A DNA stretch of 35,964 bases, taken from assembly GCA_001603425.1 (NCBI GenBank), contig LUYZ01000060.1, positions 1 to 35,964 of the forward strand, read 5' to 3'. Source of the DNA: Bacteroidales bacterium Bact_08. GTDB taxonomy: Bacteria; Bacteroidota; Bacteroidia; Bacteroidales; UBA932. Shown here one piece after another: positions 26,596-35,964 of the stretch. The position numbers were made by a program, and so were the translations under genes. The notes beneath the pieces were generated by a model. It did not search any database and had not been told where the DNA came from. It was given only the letters and a program-made list of their open reading frames with translations. Position 1 is the first letter of the stretch, and each line of letters opens with the position of its first letter.

Positions 26596-27228
26596 ATGAA
26601 CATAGACATTTTTGTGGCTAATGCTAGTCACGCTGTTTATGCTCAGCAGATATGTGATTTAGTATATATTTCTGCCTTGGAAAGAGGTACAGGTATTGCT
26701 AAAAGATCTCCTGAGTATATAATGCAAAAAATGATCGATAATAAGGCTGTTATAGCTTTTGTCGATGGTAATTTTGCTGGTTTCTCTTATATTGAAACAT
26801 GGAGCCATAATAGATTTGTAGCCAATTCTGGGCTAATAATAGCACATCAATATAGGGGTATTGGATTGGCACGAAAAATTAAATCAAAAATTTTTTCACT
26901 CTCAAGAAAAATCTATCCAGATGCTAAAATTTTTAGTATTACGACTGGATTAGCAGTGATGAAAATAAATACCGAATTAGGGTTTAGACCTGTTACTTTT
27001 TCTGAACTTACAGATGATAAGGAGTTTTGGAAAGGGTGCCAAGGGTGTAAGAATTTTCCAATTTTAGAGCAGAATAATTATAAAATGTGTATTTGTACAG
27101 CACTATTATATGAACCTAAATCTGTTAAAAAATCAATTGTAAACAATCCTATTGGAAAGATGGGCAAGAGGTATGTATTTAATCCTCTTTTAAAAATTAA
27201 TTCAATTATATCATTTAAAAAAAGATAG
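26596..27228 (+). CDS. GNAT-family acyltransferase, presumed first step of arginine synthesis (N-acyl-glutamate synthase-like)
   Basis: 210-aa ORF; GNAT motif SGLIIAHQYRGIGLARKIKSKIF; first long gene of the arg operon. Confidence 0.78.
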   Translation: MNIDIFVANASHAVYAQQICDLVYISALERGTGIAKRSPEYIMQKMIDNKAVIAFVDGNFAGFSYIETWSHNRFVANSGLIIAHQYRGIGLARKIKSKIFSLSRKIYPDAKIFSITTGLAVMKINTELGFRPVTFSELTDDKEFWKGCQGCKNFPILEQNNYKMCICTALLYEPKSVKKSIVNNPIGKMGKRYVFNPLLKINSIISFKKR

Positions 27229-27229
27229 T

Positions 27230-28417
27230 ATGAAAAAAGTTGTTTTGGCATTCAGTGGTGGATTGGATACTTCATTTTGTATTCCATATTTAAAAAATGA
27301 GAGAGGATTAGAGGTGTATACAGTTATGGTTAATACTGGTGGATTTAATGATTCTGAACAAAAGGAGATATCAGATAGAGCAATTAAATTGGGAGCTATA
27401 AAGCATATAAATGTTGATGCTACTCAAGTTTATTATAATAAAGGGATAAAGTATCTATTGTTTGGTAATGTTTTAAAGAATAATACATATCCATTATCTG
27501 TTAGTTCTGAGAGGGTTTTTCAAGCACTTGAGGTTTTAAAATATGCAAAAGAAATTGGAGCAGATTATGTAGCTCATGGCAGTACCGGAGCTGGTAACGA
27601 TCAGATAAGATTTGATCTAGTATTTGAAGTTATGGCTCCTAATATTGAGATATTAGCTCCAATTAGAGAACTCTCTCTATCTAGAAAAGAGGAGATCGAC
27701 TACCTTGTTAAACAAGGGTTTGATTTTTCTTGGGATAAGGCAAAATACTCAATAAATCAAGGGATGTGGGGGACAAGTGTAGGGGGAGTTGAGACTCTTT
27801 CTGCCGATGGAATATTACCAAGTGATGCCTTTCCTTCTCAATTAAAAAAGAGTGATGTGAGTAGATTGACGATAGGGTTTTCAAAAGGAGAGCCCACTTC
27901 TTTAAATGGGCAAACACTTTCTCCAATCGAGATCATTAATAGATTAAATATTATTGGAGGAGAGTATGCTGTCTCTAGGGATATACATGTTGGAGATACA
28001 ATAATTGGGATTAAGGGTAGAGTTGGTTTTGAGGCTCCTGCTGCAATGATTTTGATTAAAGCTCACCATCTATTGGAAAAGCACATCTTAACCAAAGATC
28101 AGCAATATTGGAAAGAGATGTTATCTAATTGGTATGGAAAACTTATGCATGAGGCTCTATATTTAGAGCCAGTTATGAGAAACATAGAGGCTTTTCTTGA
28201 GAATACACAGAGGAATGTTAGTGGACAGGTAGTAATTGAACTACGTCCTTATTCATTCTCTATACTATCATGTAAAACAGAATATGATTTAATGTCTTCA
28301 AATTTCGGAAGTTATGGAGAGGAGAATAGGTCTTTGACCTCTGATGATATTGTTGGTTTTACTAAGGTTATGGCTAATTCGTTAAAAATTTATTATTCTG
28401 TTAACAATGAAAATTAG
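27230..28417 (+). CDS. argG: Argininosuccinate synthase
   Basis: 395 aa; VVLAFSGGLDTSFCIPYL, YVAHGSTGAGNDQIRFD, KYSINQGMWGTSVGG. Confidence 0.97.
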   Translation: MKKVVLAFSGGLDTSFCIPYLKNERGLEVYTVMVNTGGFNDSEQKEISDRAIKLGAIKHINVDATQVYYNKGIKYLLFGNVLKNNTYPLSVSSERVFQALEVLKYAKEIGADYVAHGSTGAGNDQIRFDLVFEVMAPNIEILAPIRELSLSRKEEIDYLVKQGFDFSWDKAKYSINQGMWGTSVGGVETLSADGILPSDAFPSQLKKSDVSRLTIGFSKGEPTSLNGQTLSPIEIINRLNIIGGEYAVSRDIHVGDTIIGIKGRVGFEAPAAMILIKAHHLLEKHILTKDQQYWKEMLSNWYGKLMHEALYLEPVMRNIEAFLENTQRNVSGQVVIELRPYSFSILSCKTEYDLMSSNFGSYGEENRSLTSDDIVGFTKVMANSLKIYYSVNNEN

Positions 28418-29408
28418 AGTTGCTATTGCAGGAGGAACAGGTTATACTGCTGGGGAGTTAATTAGGATTCTTCTAAGACATCCAGATGTTCAAATATCTT
28501 ATGTGTTGAGTAGTTCGCTCTCTGGAGAGAGTGTGTGTGATATTCATAGAGATCTTATTGGAGAGTGTGAACTTATATTTTCTGATATAGATTCTTTTAA
28601 CAGAGGTGGTTCAAATGTGGATGTTATCTTCTTAACATTAGGACATGGATTATCTAAAAGTTATCTGGCACAATTAAATTATAACAGTGATTGTAAAATT
28701 ATTGATTTAGGTAATGATTTTAGATTGGATCCACTATTTAATAGTGATAAGTTTGTTTATGGATTGACTGAATTGTTTGCCGATAAAATAAAGTCTGCAA
28801 AATATATAGCAAATCCTGGTTGTTTTGCAACATCAATACTTCTCTCATTAGCCCCTGCCAAATTATTAAATTTGTATAATAATAGTGTGCATATTCACTC
28901 ATTAACGGGTTCTACTGGGGCTGGTAAATCTCCCTCGGCCACCACTCATTTTAGCTATAGAGCCTCTAATATCTCTGTATATAAGCCATTTTCACATCAG
29001 CATATTCCAGAGATAAAAATGGCTCTCAATAATTTAACCAATCAAAAAAATGTTGAAGACTCAATTCTTTTTGTTCCAATGAGGGGCGACTTCAGCAGAG
29101 GTATTTTTACAAGTTTGTATTTTGAAAAGGCAATAGATATACCATTAAGTGAGATTATTGAACATTATAATGATTACTATAAACTCTCTCCTTTTGTTTT
29201 TTTATCTCAAATGCCTATATCCTTAAAAGAGGTTACAAATACAAATAAGGCTTTGATTAATATACAAGAGTATAATGGATATATTCATATTACTTGTGCA
29301 ATCGATAATTTAATTAAGGGAGCTTCTGGTCAAGCAATTCAGAATATGAATATTATGTTTGGGTTAGACCAAAAGAGTGGATTAGATCTAAAAGCAAATT
29401 ACTTTTAA
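28407..29408 (+). CDS. argC: N-acyl-gamma-glutamyl-phosphate reductase
   Basis: 333 aa; VAIAGGTGYTAGELIRILLRHP, IDLGNDFRL, YIANPGCFATSILLSLAP, HIPEI; overlaps the argG 3' end by 11 nt. Confidence 0.97.
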   Translation: MKIRVAIAGGTGYTAGELIRILLRHPDVQISYVLSSSLSGESVCDIHRDLIGECELIFSDIDSFNRGGSNVDVIFLTLGHGLSKSYLAQLNYNSDCKIIDLGNDFRLDPLFNSDKFVYGLTELFADKIKSAKYIANPGCFATSILLSLAPAKLLNLYNNSVHIHSLTGSTGAGKSPSATTHFSYRASNISVYKPFSHQHIPEIKMALNNLTNQKNVEDSILFVPMRGDFSRGIFTSLYFEKAIDIPLSEIIEHYNDYYKLSPFVFLSQMPISLKEVTNTNKALINIQEYNGYIHITCAIDNLIKGASGQAIQNMNIMFGLDQKSGLDLKANYF

Positions 29409-29410
29409 TT

Positions 29411-30562
29411 ATGAATCTATTTGATGTTTATTCGGTTTGGCCAATCGAGCCAGTAAAAGCCCAGGGGTGCTATATTTGGGATGAAAATGGTACCAAGTAT
29501 TTGGATATGTATGGTGGTCATGCTGTAATATCTGTAGGGCACTGTCATCCTCATTATGTTGAGTCTATAAAGAATCAATTAGATAGAATCTCATTTTACT
29601 CAAACTCTGTTGTAAATAGTCTTCAAAACAGACTTGCTACTAAGCTAGGAGAGTTAAGCGGATATTCTAATTTCTCCCTTTTTCTATCTAATTCTGGAGC
29701 AGAGGCTAATGAAAATGCAATTAAAATTGCCTCTTTTCATACAAAAAAGAGAAAGTTTATATCCTTTGGTGGCTCATTTCATGGAAGAACAGTTGGTGCC
29801 GTCTCCCTTACAGATAATCCGGCTATATGGAGTAGTTATAACTGTAACAATGATGTAACCATAATAAAAGATTTTTGTGTAGAGAGTGTTGAAATGTCTC
29901 TGAAAACAGGAGACTATGCTGGTGTTATAATTGAACCGATACAAGGAGTTGCTGGTATAGTGGCTCCTCATAAAGATTTTTTGAACCAGCTGAGATTATT
30001 GACATCTAGTTATGGCGCTCTTTTGATTATTGATGAGGTTCAAAGTGGTTATGGTAGAAGTGGTCGTTTCTTTGCTCATCAATATAGTGGTATTACTCCT
30101 GATATTATAACTGTGGCAAAAGGTATGGCAAATGGATTTCCTATTGGTGGGACATTGATCTCTCCCTCTATCACTCCTTCCAAGGGGATGCTAGGGACTA
30201 CATTTGGAGGGAATCATTTGGCATGTGTAGCAGCAATCTCTGTTTTAGAAATTATAGAGCAAGAGTCATTAGTAACTAATGCTTATAATATGGGGTCTTA
30301 TTTAAAAGAGCAACTTGTAAAAATGAAGGATCAATATCCAGATGTTATTGCCGATGTTAGAGGTGAGGGATTAATGATTGGAGTTGAGTTTATGTCTGGT
30401 TTTGAGCAAATAAGAGACTTAATATTGAAGGAGAAAAAAATTTTTGTTGGATCGGCCAAAAAAAGTGTAATGCGTCTTTTACCACCGCTCTCTATAGATA
30501 AGTCTATAGTAGATCATTTTATTACGTGCTTTAATGATTTGATAGTAAAAATAACCAATTGA
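29411..30562 (+). CDS. argD: N-acylornithine aminotransferase (class III)
   Basis: 383 aa; MYGGHAVISVGHCHPHY, FLSNSGAEANENAIKIA, FHGRTVGAVSLT, LLIIDEVQSGYGRSGRFFAHQ, VAKGMANGFPIGG. Confidence 0.97.
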   Translation: MNLFDVYSVWPIEPVKAQGCYIWDENGTKYLDMYGGHAVISVGHCHPHYVESIKNQLDRISFYSNSVVNSLQNRLATKLGELSGYSNFSLFLSNSGAEANENAIKIASFHTKKRKFISFGGSFHGRTVGAVSLTDNPAIWSSYNCNNDVTIIKDFCVESVEMSLKTGDYAGVIIEPIQGVAGIVAPHKDFLNQLRLLTSSYGALLIIDEVQSGYGRSGRFFAHQYSGITPDIITVAKGMANGFPIGGTLISPSITPSKGMLGTTFGGNHLACVAAISVLEIIEQESLVTNAYNMGSYLKEQLVKMKDQYPDVIADVRGEGLMIGVEFMSGFEQIRDLILKEKKIFVGSAKKSVMRLLPPLSIDKSIVDHFITCFNDLIVKITN

Positions 30563-30564
30563 CT

Positions 30565-31521
30565 ATGAGAAATTTTTTATCGATTAATGATGTGGACTCT
30601 TTATCGGCATTATTATTAAGTGCCCAAGAGATAAAAAGTGATCGCTTTGCCTTTAATATGTTGGGTAAAAATAGAACGCTTTTACTTATTTTTTTTAACT
30701 CAAGTTTGAGGACTAGATTGAGTACACAAAAGGCTGCTACTAATTTAGGTATGAATGTTATTGTACTTGATATAAATCAGGGAGCGTGGAAGTTAGAGAC
30801 AGAATATGGTGTTGTTATGGATTCTGACAAACCCGAACACATATTGGAGGCTATTCCAGTAATGGCTTCTTATTGTGATATTATTGGAGTAAGATCTTTT
30901 GCTTCATTAACTGACAGGGAGGGTGATTATCAAGAGAAGATTTTAACTCAGTTTGTAAGATATTCTGGTAAACCTGTAATTAGTCTCGAGTCCGCAACAA
31001 GGCATCCTTTACAAAGTTTTGCAGATGTCATTACTATAGAACAATATAAGAAGAGAGATAGGCCAAAGGTTGTTTTAACCTGGGCTCCACATCCAAACCC
31101 ATTGCCTCAAGCTGTTGCAAACTCTTTTGCAGAGTGGGTTAGATTGGCCGATTATGAGTTAGTGGTCACGCATCCAAAGGGGTATGAGTTATCCCATGAT
31201 TTTGTTCCCGAATCGCATATTGAATATGATGTTGAAAAGGCATATGAAAATGCCGATTTTATTTATGCCAAGAATTGGTCTGTATTTGATCAGACAAACT
31301 ATGGAAAGATTTTATCTAAGGATATGAGATGGATGGTTGACTCAAATAAGATGCAATTGACAAATTCTGCTAAGTTTATGCACTGTTTACCCGTAAGACG
31401 TAACATGATTGTAGAAGATTCTGTTATAGATGGGCCTCAATCTATAGTTCTGGAGCAGGCATCAAATAGAGAGATATCTGCACAGGTAATTTTAAAAGAA
31501 ATATTAACATCTCAATTTTAA
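30565..31521 (+). CDS. argF': N-succinylornithine (or N-acetylornithine) carbamoyltransferase
   Basis: Resembles the Bacteroides SOTCase family: FFNSSLRTRLSTQKAATNLGMNVIVLDINQGAWKLETEYGVVMDSDKPEHILEAIPVM, ESATRHPLQSFADVITI, TWAPHPNPLPQAV, FMHCLPVRRNMIV. The track start at 30559 is a TTG; the ATG at 30565 is preferred. Confidence 0.93.
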   Translation: MRNFLSINDVDSLSALLLSAQEIKSDRFAFNMLGKNRTLLLIFFNSSLRTRLSTQKAATNLGMNVIVLDINQGAWKLETEYGVVMDSDKPEHILEAIPVMASYCDIIGVRSFASLTDREGDYQEKILTQFVRYSGKPVISLESATRHPLQSFADVITIEQYKKRDRPKVVLTWAPHPNPLPQAVANSFAEWVRLADYELVVTHPKGYELSHDFVPESHIEYDVEKAYENADFIYAKNWSVFDQTNYGKILSKDMRWMVDSNKMQLTNSAKFMHCLPVRRNMIVEDSVIDGPQSIVLEQASNREISAQVILKEILTSQF

Positions 31522-31525
31522 GAAA

Positions 31526-32302
31526 ATGACACAGATTAAAATAATTAAAATAGGTGGAAATATAATAGATTCAACAATGGAGTTGGAACAGTTTCTATTA
31601 GATTTTGCTTTGATTGATGGACCGAAAATTTTAGTCCATGGAGGAGGTGCTATGGCTTCTCAAATGGCTAAGTCTATGGGTGTTGAGCCTCAAATGCATC
31701 AGGGGAGGAGAATTACGGATGCAGAAACATTAAAATTGGTTACAATGGTGTATGCTGGTTGGATCAATAAGAGTATTGTTGCAAAGCTACAGCAAAAAGG
31801 AGTAGATGCTCTGGGTCTTTCAGGTGCCGATGCAAATACGGTTCCAGCTGTAATGAGATCTAAAGAGCCAATCGATTTTGGATATGTTGGAGACGTAGAT
31901 CCAGAAAAGATTAATGTAAGACTTATTCTTAATTTAATAAGCAGAGGTATTGTTCCTGTATTTTGTGCAATTACTCATGATGAAAATGGGACATTGTTAA
32001 ATACAAATGCAGATACAATGGCCTCTTCAATTGCAATAGCACTGTCAAAAGAGTACAGTACTTCACTTATATATTGTTTAGAAAAGAAGGGTGTATTAAA
32101 TGATGTTAATAATCCAGATTCAGTTATTCCATTGATAAATTCTAGAAATTATCAGATACTGAAGAATAGTGGAGTTGTTAAAGATGGTATGATTCCAAAA
32201 CTAGATAATGCATTTAATGCAATAGATAATGGAGTTTATCAAGTATGTATAAAGCACGCCTCTAATTTGTCAAATGATTTTGGAACAATTCTTAAAAAAT
32301 AG
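31526..32302 (+). CDS. argB: Acetylglutamate kinase family (N-acylglutamate kinase)
   Basis: 258 aa; IKIGGNIIDS, ILVHGGGAMASQMAKSMGVEPQMHQGRRITDAETLKLVTMVYAG, NTNADTMASSIAIALSKE. Confidence 0.95.
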   Translation: MTQIKIIKIGGNIIDSTMELEQFLLDFALIDGPKILVHGGGAMASQMAKSMGVEPQMHQGRRITDAETLKLVTMVYAGWINKSIVAKLQQKGVDALGLSGADANTVPAVMRSKEPIDFGYVGDVDPEKINVRLILNLISRGIVPVFCAITHDENGTLLNTNADTMASSIAIALSKEYSTSLIYCLEKKGVLNDVNNPDSVIPLINSRNYQILKNSGVVKDGMIPKLDNAFNAIDNGVYQVCIKHASNLSNDFGTILKK

Positions 32303-33353
32303 AGATCCACAATCTCTTCTTAGAAAGATGATATCAATACCATCGTTCTCTGGATTAGAGGGCGATCGGTGCTTGTTTTTATATGAGTTTATTAGGAATT
32401 TATTTATCAATTATAATGTAAATCTGATTAGGATTGGCAATAATCTTGTTTTAGATTATGTTGTAAATAAAAACTTTAGAACTTTGATGTTGAATTCTCA
32501 TATAGATACAGTTAAGCCAGTTAATGGGTACACTTTTGATCCTTTTAACCCCAATTTTAATGATTCAATAATTAGAGGATTAGGCTCTAATGATGCAGGG
32601 GCCTCAGTTGTCTCTATGGTTTATGCTATGCTTTTTTTGGTAGAATCTAATTTTAAAAGTTTCAATATTAGACTCATTCTATCGGCAGAAGAGGAGACTT
32701 CTGGTAAGAATGGGATAGATACTGCTATAAAAGCAGTAGGAGAAGCAGATGCTGCTATTGTTGGAGAGCCAACGGAAATGAAAGCAGCTATTGCTGAGAG
32801 AGGTCTATTAGTTTTAGATTGTCTTGCAAAAGGTAAGAGCGGTCATGCTGCAAGGGGTGATGGAGTAAATGCGATTTATATAGCGTTGGATGATATTGCT
32901 TATTTAAGAGATCTACAATTGGAGTCTCTTTATAATGGCTCTATCCCTGTAAATATTTCAGTAAATATTATTAATGCGGGTGTCGCTCATAATGTGACAC
33001 CAGATGAGTGTAAATTTGTTGTTGATATTAGAACTACTGGGGAGGTGACAAATTCTCATATATTTAATATTTTAACTCAAAAGTTAAAATCCCAAATATA
33101 TCCTAGAAATTTAGATAATAAAGCCTCTTTTACTCCTTCAGATCACCCTTTGTTATCGGCATTGAGAAGATGTTCTATTGATACCTTTGTTTCGTCAACA
33201 ACCTCAGATTGGATGAGGTTAAATATACCTGCAATAAAGATGGGTCCTGGAGAATCCATAAGATCTCATTCAGCAGATGAGTTTGTTACAGTTGATGAGT
33301 TATATGATGCTATTAAGATTTATGTAAAATATATTAAAGAACTAACCATATAA
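32274..33353 (+). CDS. M20-family deacylase, ArgE-like (N-acylornithine/N-acylcitrulline deacylase)
   Basis: 359 aa; LMLNSHIDTVKP, GLGSNDAGASVVSMV, SAEEETSGKNG, AIVGEPTEMKAAIAERGLLVLDCLAKGKSGHAARG; overlaps the argB 3' end. Confidence 0.9.
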   Translation: MILEQFLKNRDPQSLLRKMISIPSFSGLEGDRCLFLYEFIRNLFINYNVNLIRIGNNLVLDYVVNKNFRTLMLNSHIDTVKPVNGYTFDPFNPNFNDSIIRGLGSNDAGASVVSMVYAMLFLVESNFKSFNIRLILSAEEETSGKNGIDTAIKAVGEADAAIVGEPTEMKAAIAERGLLVLDCLAKGKSGHAARGDGVNAIYIALDDIAYLRDLQLESLYNGSIPVNISVNIINAGVAHNVTPDECKFVVDIRTTGEVTNSHIFNILTQKLKSQIYPRNLDNKASFTPSDHPLLSALRRCSIDTFVSSTTSDWMRLNIPAIKMGPGESIRSHSADEFVTVDELYDAIKIYVKYIKELTI

Positions 33354-33364
33354 AGTAAATTATT

Positions 33365-34669
33365 ATGTCAAAATTATGGAGTAAAGGGTTGGATATAAAT
33401 AAGCAAGTAGAAGTTTTTACTATAGGAAAAGATAGGGAGATGGATATGAGGCTTGCTAAGTATGATGTTATTGGTTCTTTAGCTCATATTAAAATGTTGT
33501 ATTCTATTGATCTTTTGACTGAAGATGAGTTTTTAACTTTGGAGAGTAATCTGAATACTATTTTAGTGGATATAGAATCTAATAATTTTACTATAGAGGA
33601 GGATATGGAGGATATTCATTCTCAAGTTGAGGCTCTATTGATAAGAAAGATAGGTGATATTGGGAAAAAAATTCATAGTGGAAGATCGCGAAATGATCAA
33701 GTATTAACAGATATTAAATTATATTTCAAGGATGAACTAATCTCAATTTCTAAATTGATTTTAGATCTTTTTGATCTTTTGATAGAATTGAGTGAAAAGT
33801 ATAAGAGTGTTTATATGCCTGGTTACACGCATAGTCAAGTTGCGATGCCATCTTCTTTTGGTCTTTGGTTTGCTGCATATGCTGAATCTTTGGTCGATGA
33901 TATATTTGCACTTGAGTATGCATATAGAGTAGTGGATCAAAATCCACTTGGGTCGGCTGCTGGTTATGGTAACTCTTTTCCAATAGATAGAGAACTTACT
34001 ACTAGGGAGTTGGGTTTTTCGCAAATGTCAATTAATGTTGTCTCTGTGCAACTATCAAGAGGCAAAGCAGAAAAAGCCGTAGCAAATGCTATTACCTCTA
34101 TTGGTACTACTTTAAACAGACTATCTAGTGATATTATTCTATTTTGTAATGCTAACCATAAATTTGTGAGTTTCCCAGATGAGTTGACTACAGGGTCAAG
34201 TATAATGCCCCATAAGAAGAATCCAGATGTTTGGGAATTAATCAGAGCAAAATCTAATATAATTGAGGGCTCTTATGGGCAAATTTCTATGCTTTGCAGG
34301 AATCTAATTTCTGGATACCATAGAGATTTTCAGTTATATAAGGAGATAATATTTCCTGCAATAGATTCATTAAAGGAGTCTATATCTATAGCAAATATGA
34401 TGTTGACAAATATATCTGTCAGCGAAAATATTTTGGAGAGTGATATTTATGATTATTTATACACAGTTGAGGAGGTAAATAGTTTGGTATTAAAAGGAGT
34501 CCCTTTTAGAGATGCTTATAAGATTGTTGGAAAAAGTGTCAATGATGGTACATTTAGGAGTAATAAAAAATGTACCCATACTCATGTTGGAAGTATGGGT
34601 AATTTATGTAATGACAGAATTATACTAAAAATGAGTGAGGCTATTGCTTGGGTTAAAAACCAAAACTAA
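33365..34669 (+). CDS. argH: Argininosuccinate lyase
   Basis: 434 aa; KLWSKGLDINKQVEVFTIGKDREMDMRLAKYDVIGSLAHIKML, EDIHSQVEALL, IHSGRSRNDQVLTDIKLY, GYTHSQVAMPSSFGLWFAAYAE, TGSSIMPHKKNPDVWELIRAK. Confidence 0.97.
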   Translation: MSKLWSKGLDINKQVEVFTIGKDREMDMRLAKYDVIGSLAHIKMLYSIDLLTEDEFLTLESNLNTILVDIESNNFTIEEDMEDIHSQVEALLIRKIGDIGKKIHSGRSRNDQVLTDIKLYFKDELISISKLILDLFDLLIELSEKYKSVYMPGYTHSQVAMPSSFGLWFAAYAESLVDDIFALEYAYRVVDQNPLGSAAGYGNSFPIDRELTTRELGFSQMSINVVSVQLSRGKAEKAVANAITSIGTTLNRLSSDIILFCNANHKFVSFPDELTTGSSIMPHKKNPDVWELIRAKSNIIEGSYGQISMLCRNLISGYHRDFQLYKEIIFPAIDSLKESISIANMMLTNISVSENILESDIYDYLYTVEEVNSLVLKGVPFRDAYKIVGKSVNDGTFRSNKKCTHTHVGSMGNLCNDRIILKMSEAIAWVKNQN

Positions 34670-35870
34670 AATTATAGTTCCCAAATAGAAGTAAAGCTAC
34701 AATTAGTGTTATTATAACATTGAACATTTGAGCTATTAAAAAAGTCAATGTATAAAGACGATTCTCTTTTCCAAATACCTTCTTAAAATCGGTCTCTAGT
34801 CCTATTGAGACAAATGCTATAGAAAATAGAGTCTCTCTTAAGCCTCTTGCGCTTCCTGATAGAGATTTAGCGGTATCTATGTCTAATAAAAAACTAAAGA
34901 CAATAGATGCTGCAATGAAGCCTAGAACAAATTTTGGAAATCTTTCCCACAGTACAGAAGCCGAAGGTCTAATATCATTTTTTGTACCTTTAATTGACCA
35001 ATAAATAGAAATAGCAAATGCAGCAACTCCTAGTAGAACATTTTGGGCAGATTTGATGATTACACTCTGAGATTCTGCTATCTCTCCTAAAAATTTCCCT
35101 GAGGCAACAACTGCTCCAGTTGTGTCTATAGTTCCTCCTAGCCATGCTCCAGCTACTTCTTGCGATAACCCCATAAGCTGTGATAAAAATGGCATAATAT
35201 ACATCATGGGAATGGCCACCACAAGAACTATAGATATTACAAATGACAGTTTTTTATTATCTCCTTTTATTGCTCCACATGTAGCTATTGCTGCTGATAC
35301 GCCACAAATTGAGACGGCGCTAGAAAGCATAATCCCCATCTCTTGATCTACTCCCAATTTTTTTGCTAGCCAAAAGGTAAAATACCATACAGATATTACA
35401 ACAATAAGTGCTTGTATCATTCCATATGCTCCAGCCTTAACAATTTCTCCAAAAAGAATAGATGAGCCAAGAATAACAAGCCCTGCTTTTATGTAGAATT
35501 CGCTTTTTGCTGCAGGTTCAACCCATTTAGGAAGACCAATGGAGTTTCTAATAATCAGGCCTATTGCTACTGAAAAAAATACAGACTCTAGTCCTATCTT
35601 TTTAATCCCAGAGATAGAACTTATATATTGAGAAAGATATGCAATAGCAAAAATAAAGATAAAGCCTAAGGCAAACATACGTATTTTATTACCTAGAACT
35701 TTAAGACCAATTGCAGATAGACCTCCAATTAATAGTAGTTTTATTATCTCTTGAGATATCTTAGAGAGTTGTTTGAATTGAGGAAAACAGATTACCAAAG
35801 TTAAGAGGGTTGCTCCCATTATTGTAGAGAGCCAGTCTTCACTCCTAAATTGTTTTATAAAATCTTTCAT
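34653..35870 (-). CDS. yeiH: YeiH-family putative sulfate exporter / membrane protein
   Basis: 405-aa multi-TM ORF; FFSVAIGLIIRNSIGLP, LVILGSSILFGEIVKAG, SAVSICGVSAAIATCGAIK, AWLGGTIDTTGAVVASGKFLGE. Confidence 0.88.
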   Translation of the reverse strand: MKDFIKQFRSEDWLSTIMGATLLTLVICFPQFKQLSKISQEIIKLLLIGGLSAIGLKVLGNKIRMFALGFIFIFAIAYLSQYISSISGIKKIGLESVFFSVAIGLIIRNSIGLPKWVEPAAKSEFYIKAGLVILGSSILFGEIVKAGAYGMIQALIVVISVWYFTFWLAKKLGVDQEMGIMLSSAVSICGVSAAIATCGAIKGDNKKLSFVISIVLVVAIPMMYIMPFLSQLMGLSQEVAGAWLGGTIDTTGAVVASGKFLGEIAESQSVIIKSAQNVLLGVAAFAISIYWSIKGTKNDIRPSASVLWERFPKFVLGFIAASIVFSFLLDIDTAKSLSGSARGLRETLFSIAFVSIGLETDFKKVFGKENRLYTLTFLIAQMFNVIITLIVALLLFGNYNFSFGF

Positions 35871-35886
35871 AAATTATCTTTTAGGA

Positions 35887-35894
35887 CAAATATA
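35887..35894 (-). promoter_or_regulatory. Putative Bacteroidetes -7 box (TATATTTG) upstream of yeiH
   Basis: Minus strand TATATTTG, about 16 nt upstream of the yeiH ATG; overlaps the edge of the long inverted repeat. Confidence 0.5.
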
Positions 35895-35931
35895 GCATAA
35901 ATTAGTAAAAACGTTTACTAATTTATGCTAT
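35892..35931. repeat. 40-bp inverted repeat: 18-bp perfect arms, 4-nt spacer
   Basis: ATAGCATAAATTAGTAAA (35892-35909) and TTTACTAATTTATGCTAT (35914-35931) are perfect reverse complements with spacer AACG. Confidence 0.9.
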
Positions 35932-35964
35932 TTAAATATTTTTTTAATAATCTATTTTTAATGT

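Noticed and set aside
33750-34024. Two overlapping minus-strand ORFs of 77 and 87 aa
   Set aside because: Antisense to argH catalytic region; no support.
1-35964. CRISPR arrays, IS elements, tRNA/rRNA genes
   Set aside because: No regularly spaced repeats, no transposase motifs, and no tRNA or rRNA signatures were noticed on reading.

Overview
AT-rich Bacteroidetes-type window carrying about 25 protein-coding genes. No rRNA, tRNA, CRISPR array or IS element was recognised. Left part (1-20.57 kb): an accessory glycan-utilisation locus. It has a NamZ/DUF1343 protein, a ROK-family HTH regulator plus an SSS-type symporter on the minus strand, then a long co-directional + strand cluster: GHL10-like protein, SusC, SusD, DUF5018-like lipoprotein, a second GHL10-like lipoprotein, DUF4434-like protein, AGE-family epimerase, a secreted fusion of calcineurin-like phosphoesterase and FAD oxidoreductase, and an SGNH esterase with a His-rich heptad region. 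Middle (20.6-26.4 kb): a minus-strand cluster of OPT transporter, ZIP transporter, peptidase T and a GT39/ArnT-like protein. Right (26.4-34.7 kb): an arginine biosynthesis operon (GNAT, argG, argC, argD, argF', argB, argE-like, argH), then a convergent YeiH-family transporter. The most interesting signal is absent from the ORF track: a 22-codon ORF (26438-26506, MKIVSLHIESTLNNHRHVRQRA*) just downstream of a Bacteroidetes-type -7 box and upstream of the arg operon. Its last seven codons contain three Arg codons, and its 3' end overlaps mutually exclusive hairpins. This looks like a candidate arginine-sensing translational leader/attenuator. All family assignments come from motif recognition by eye; no searches were run.
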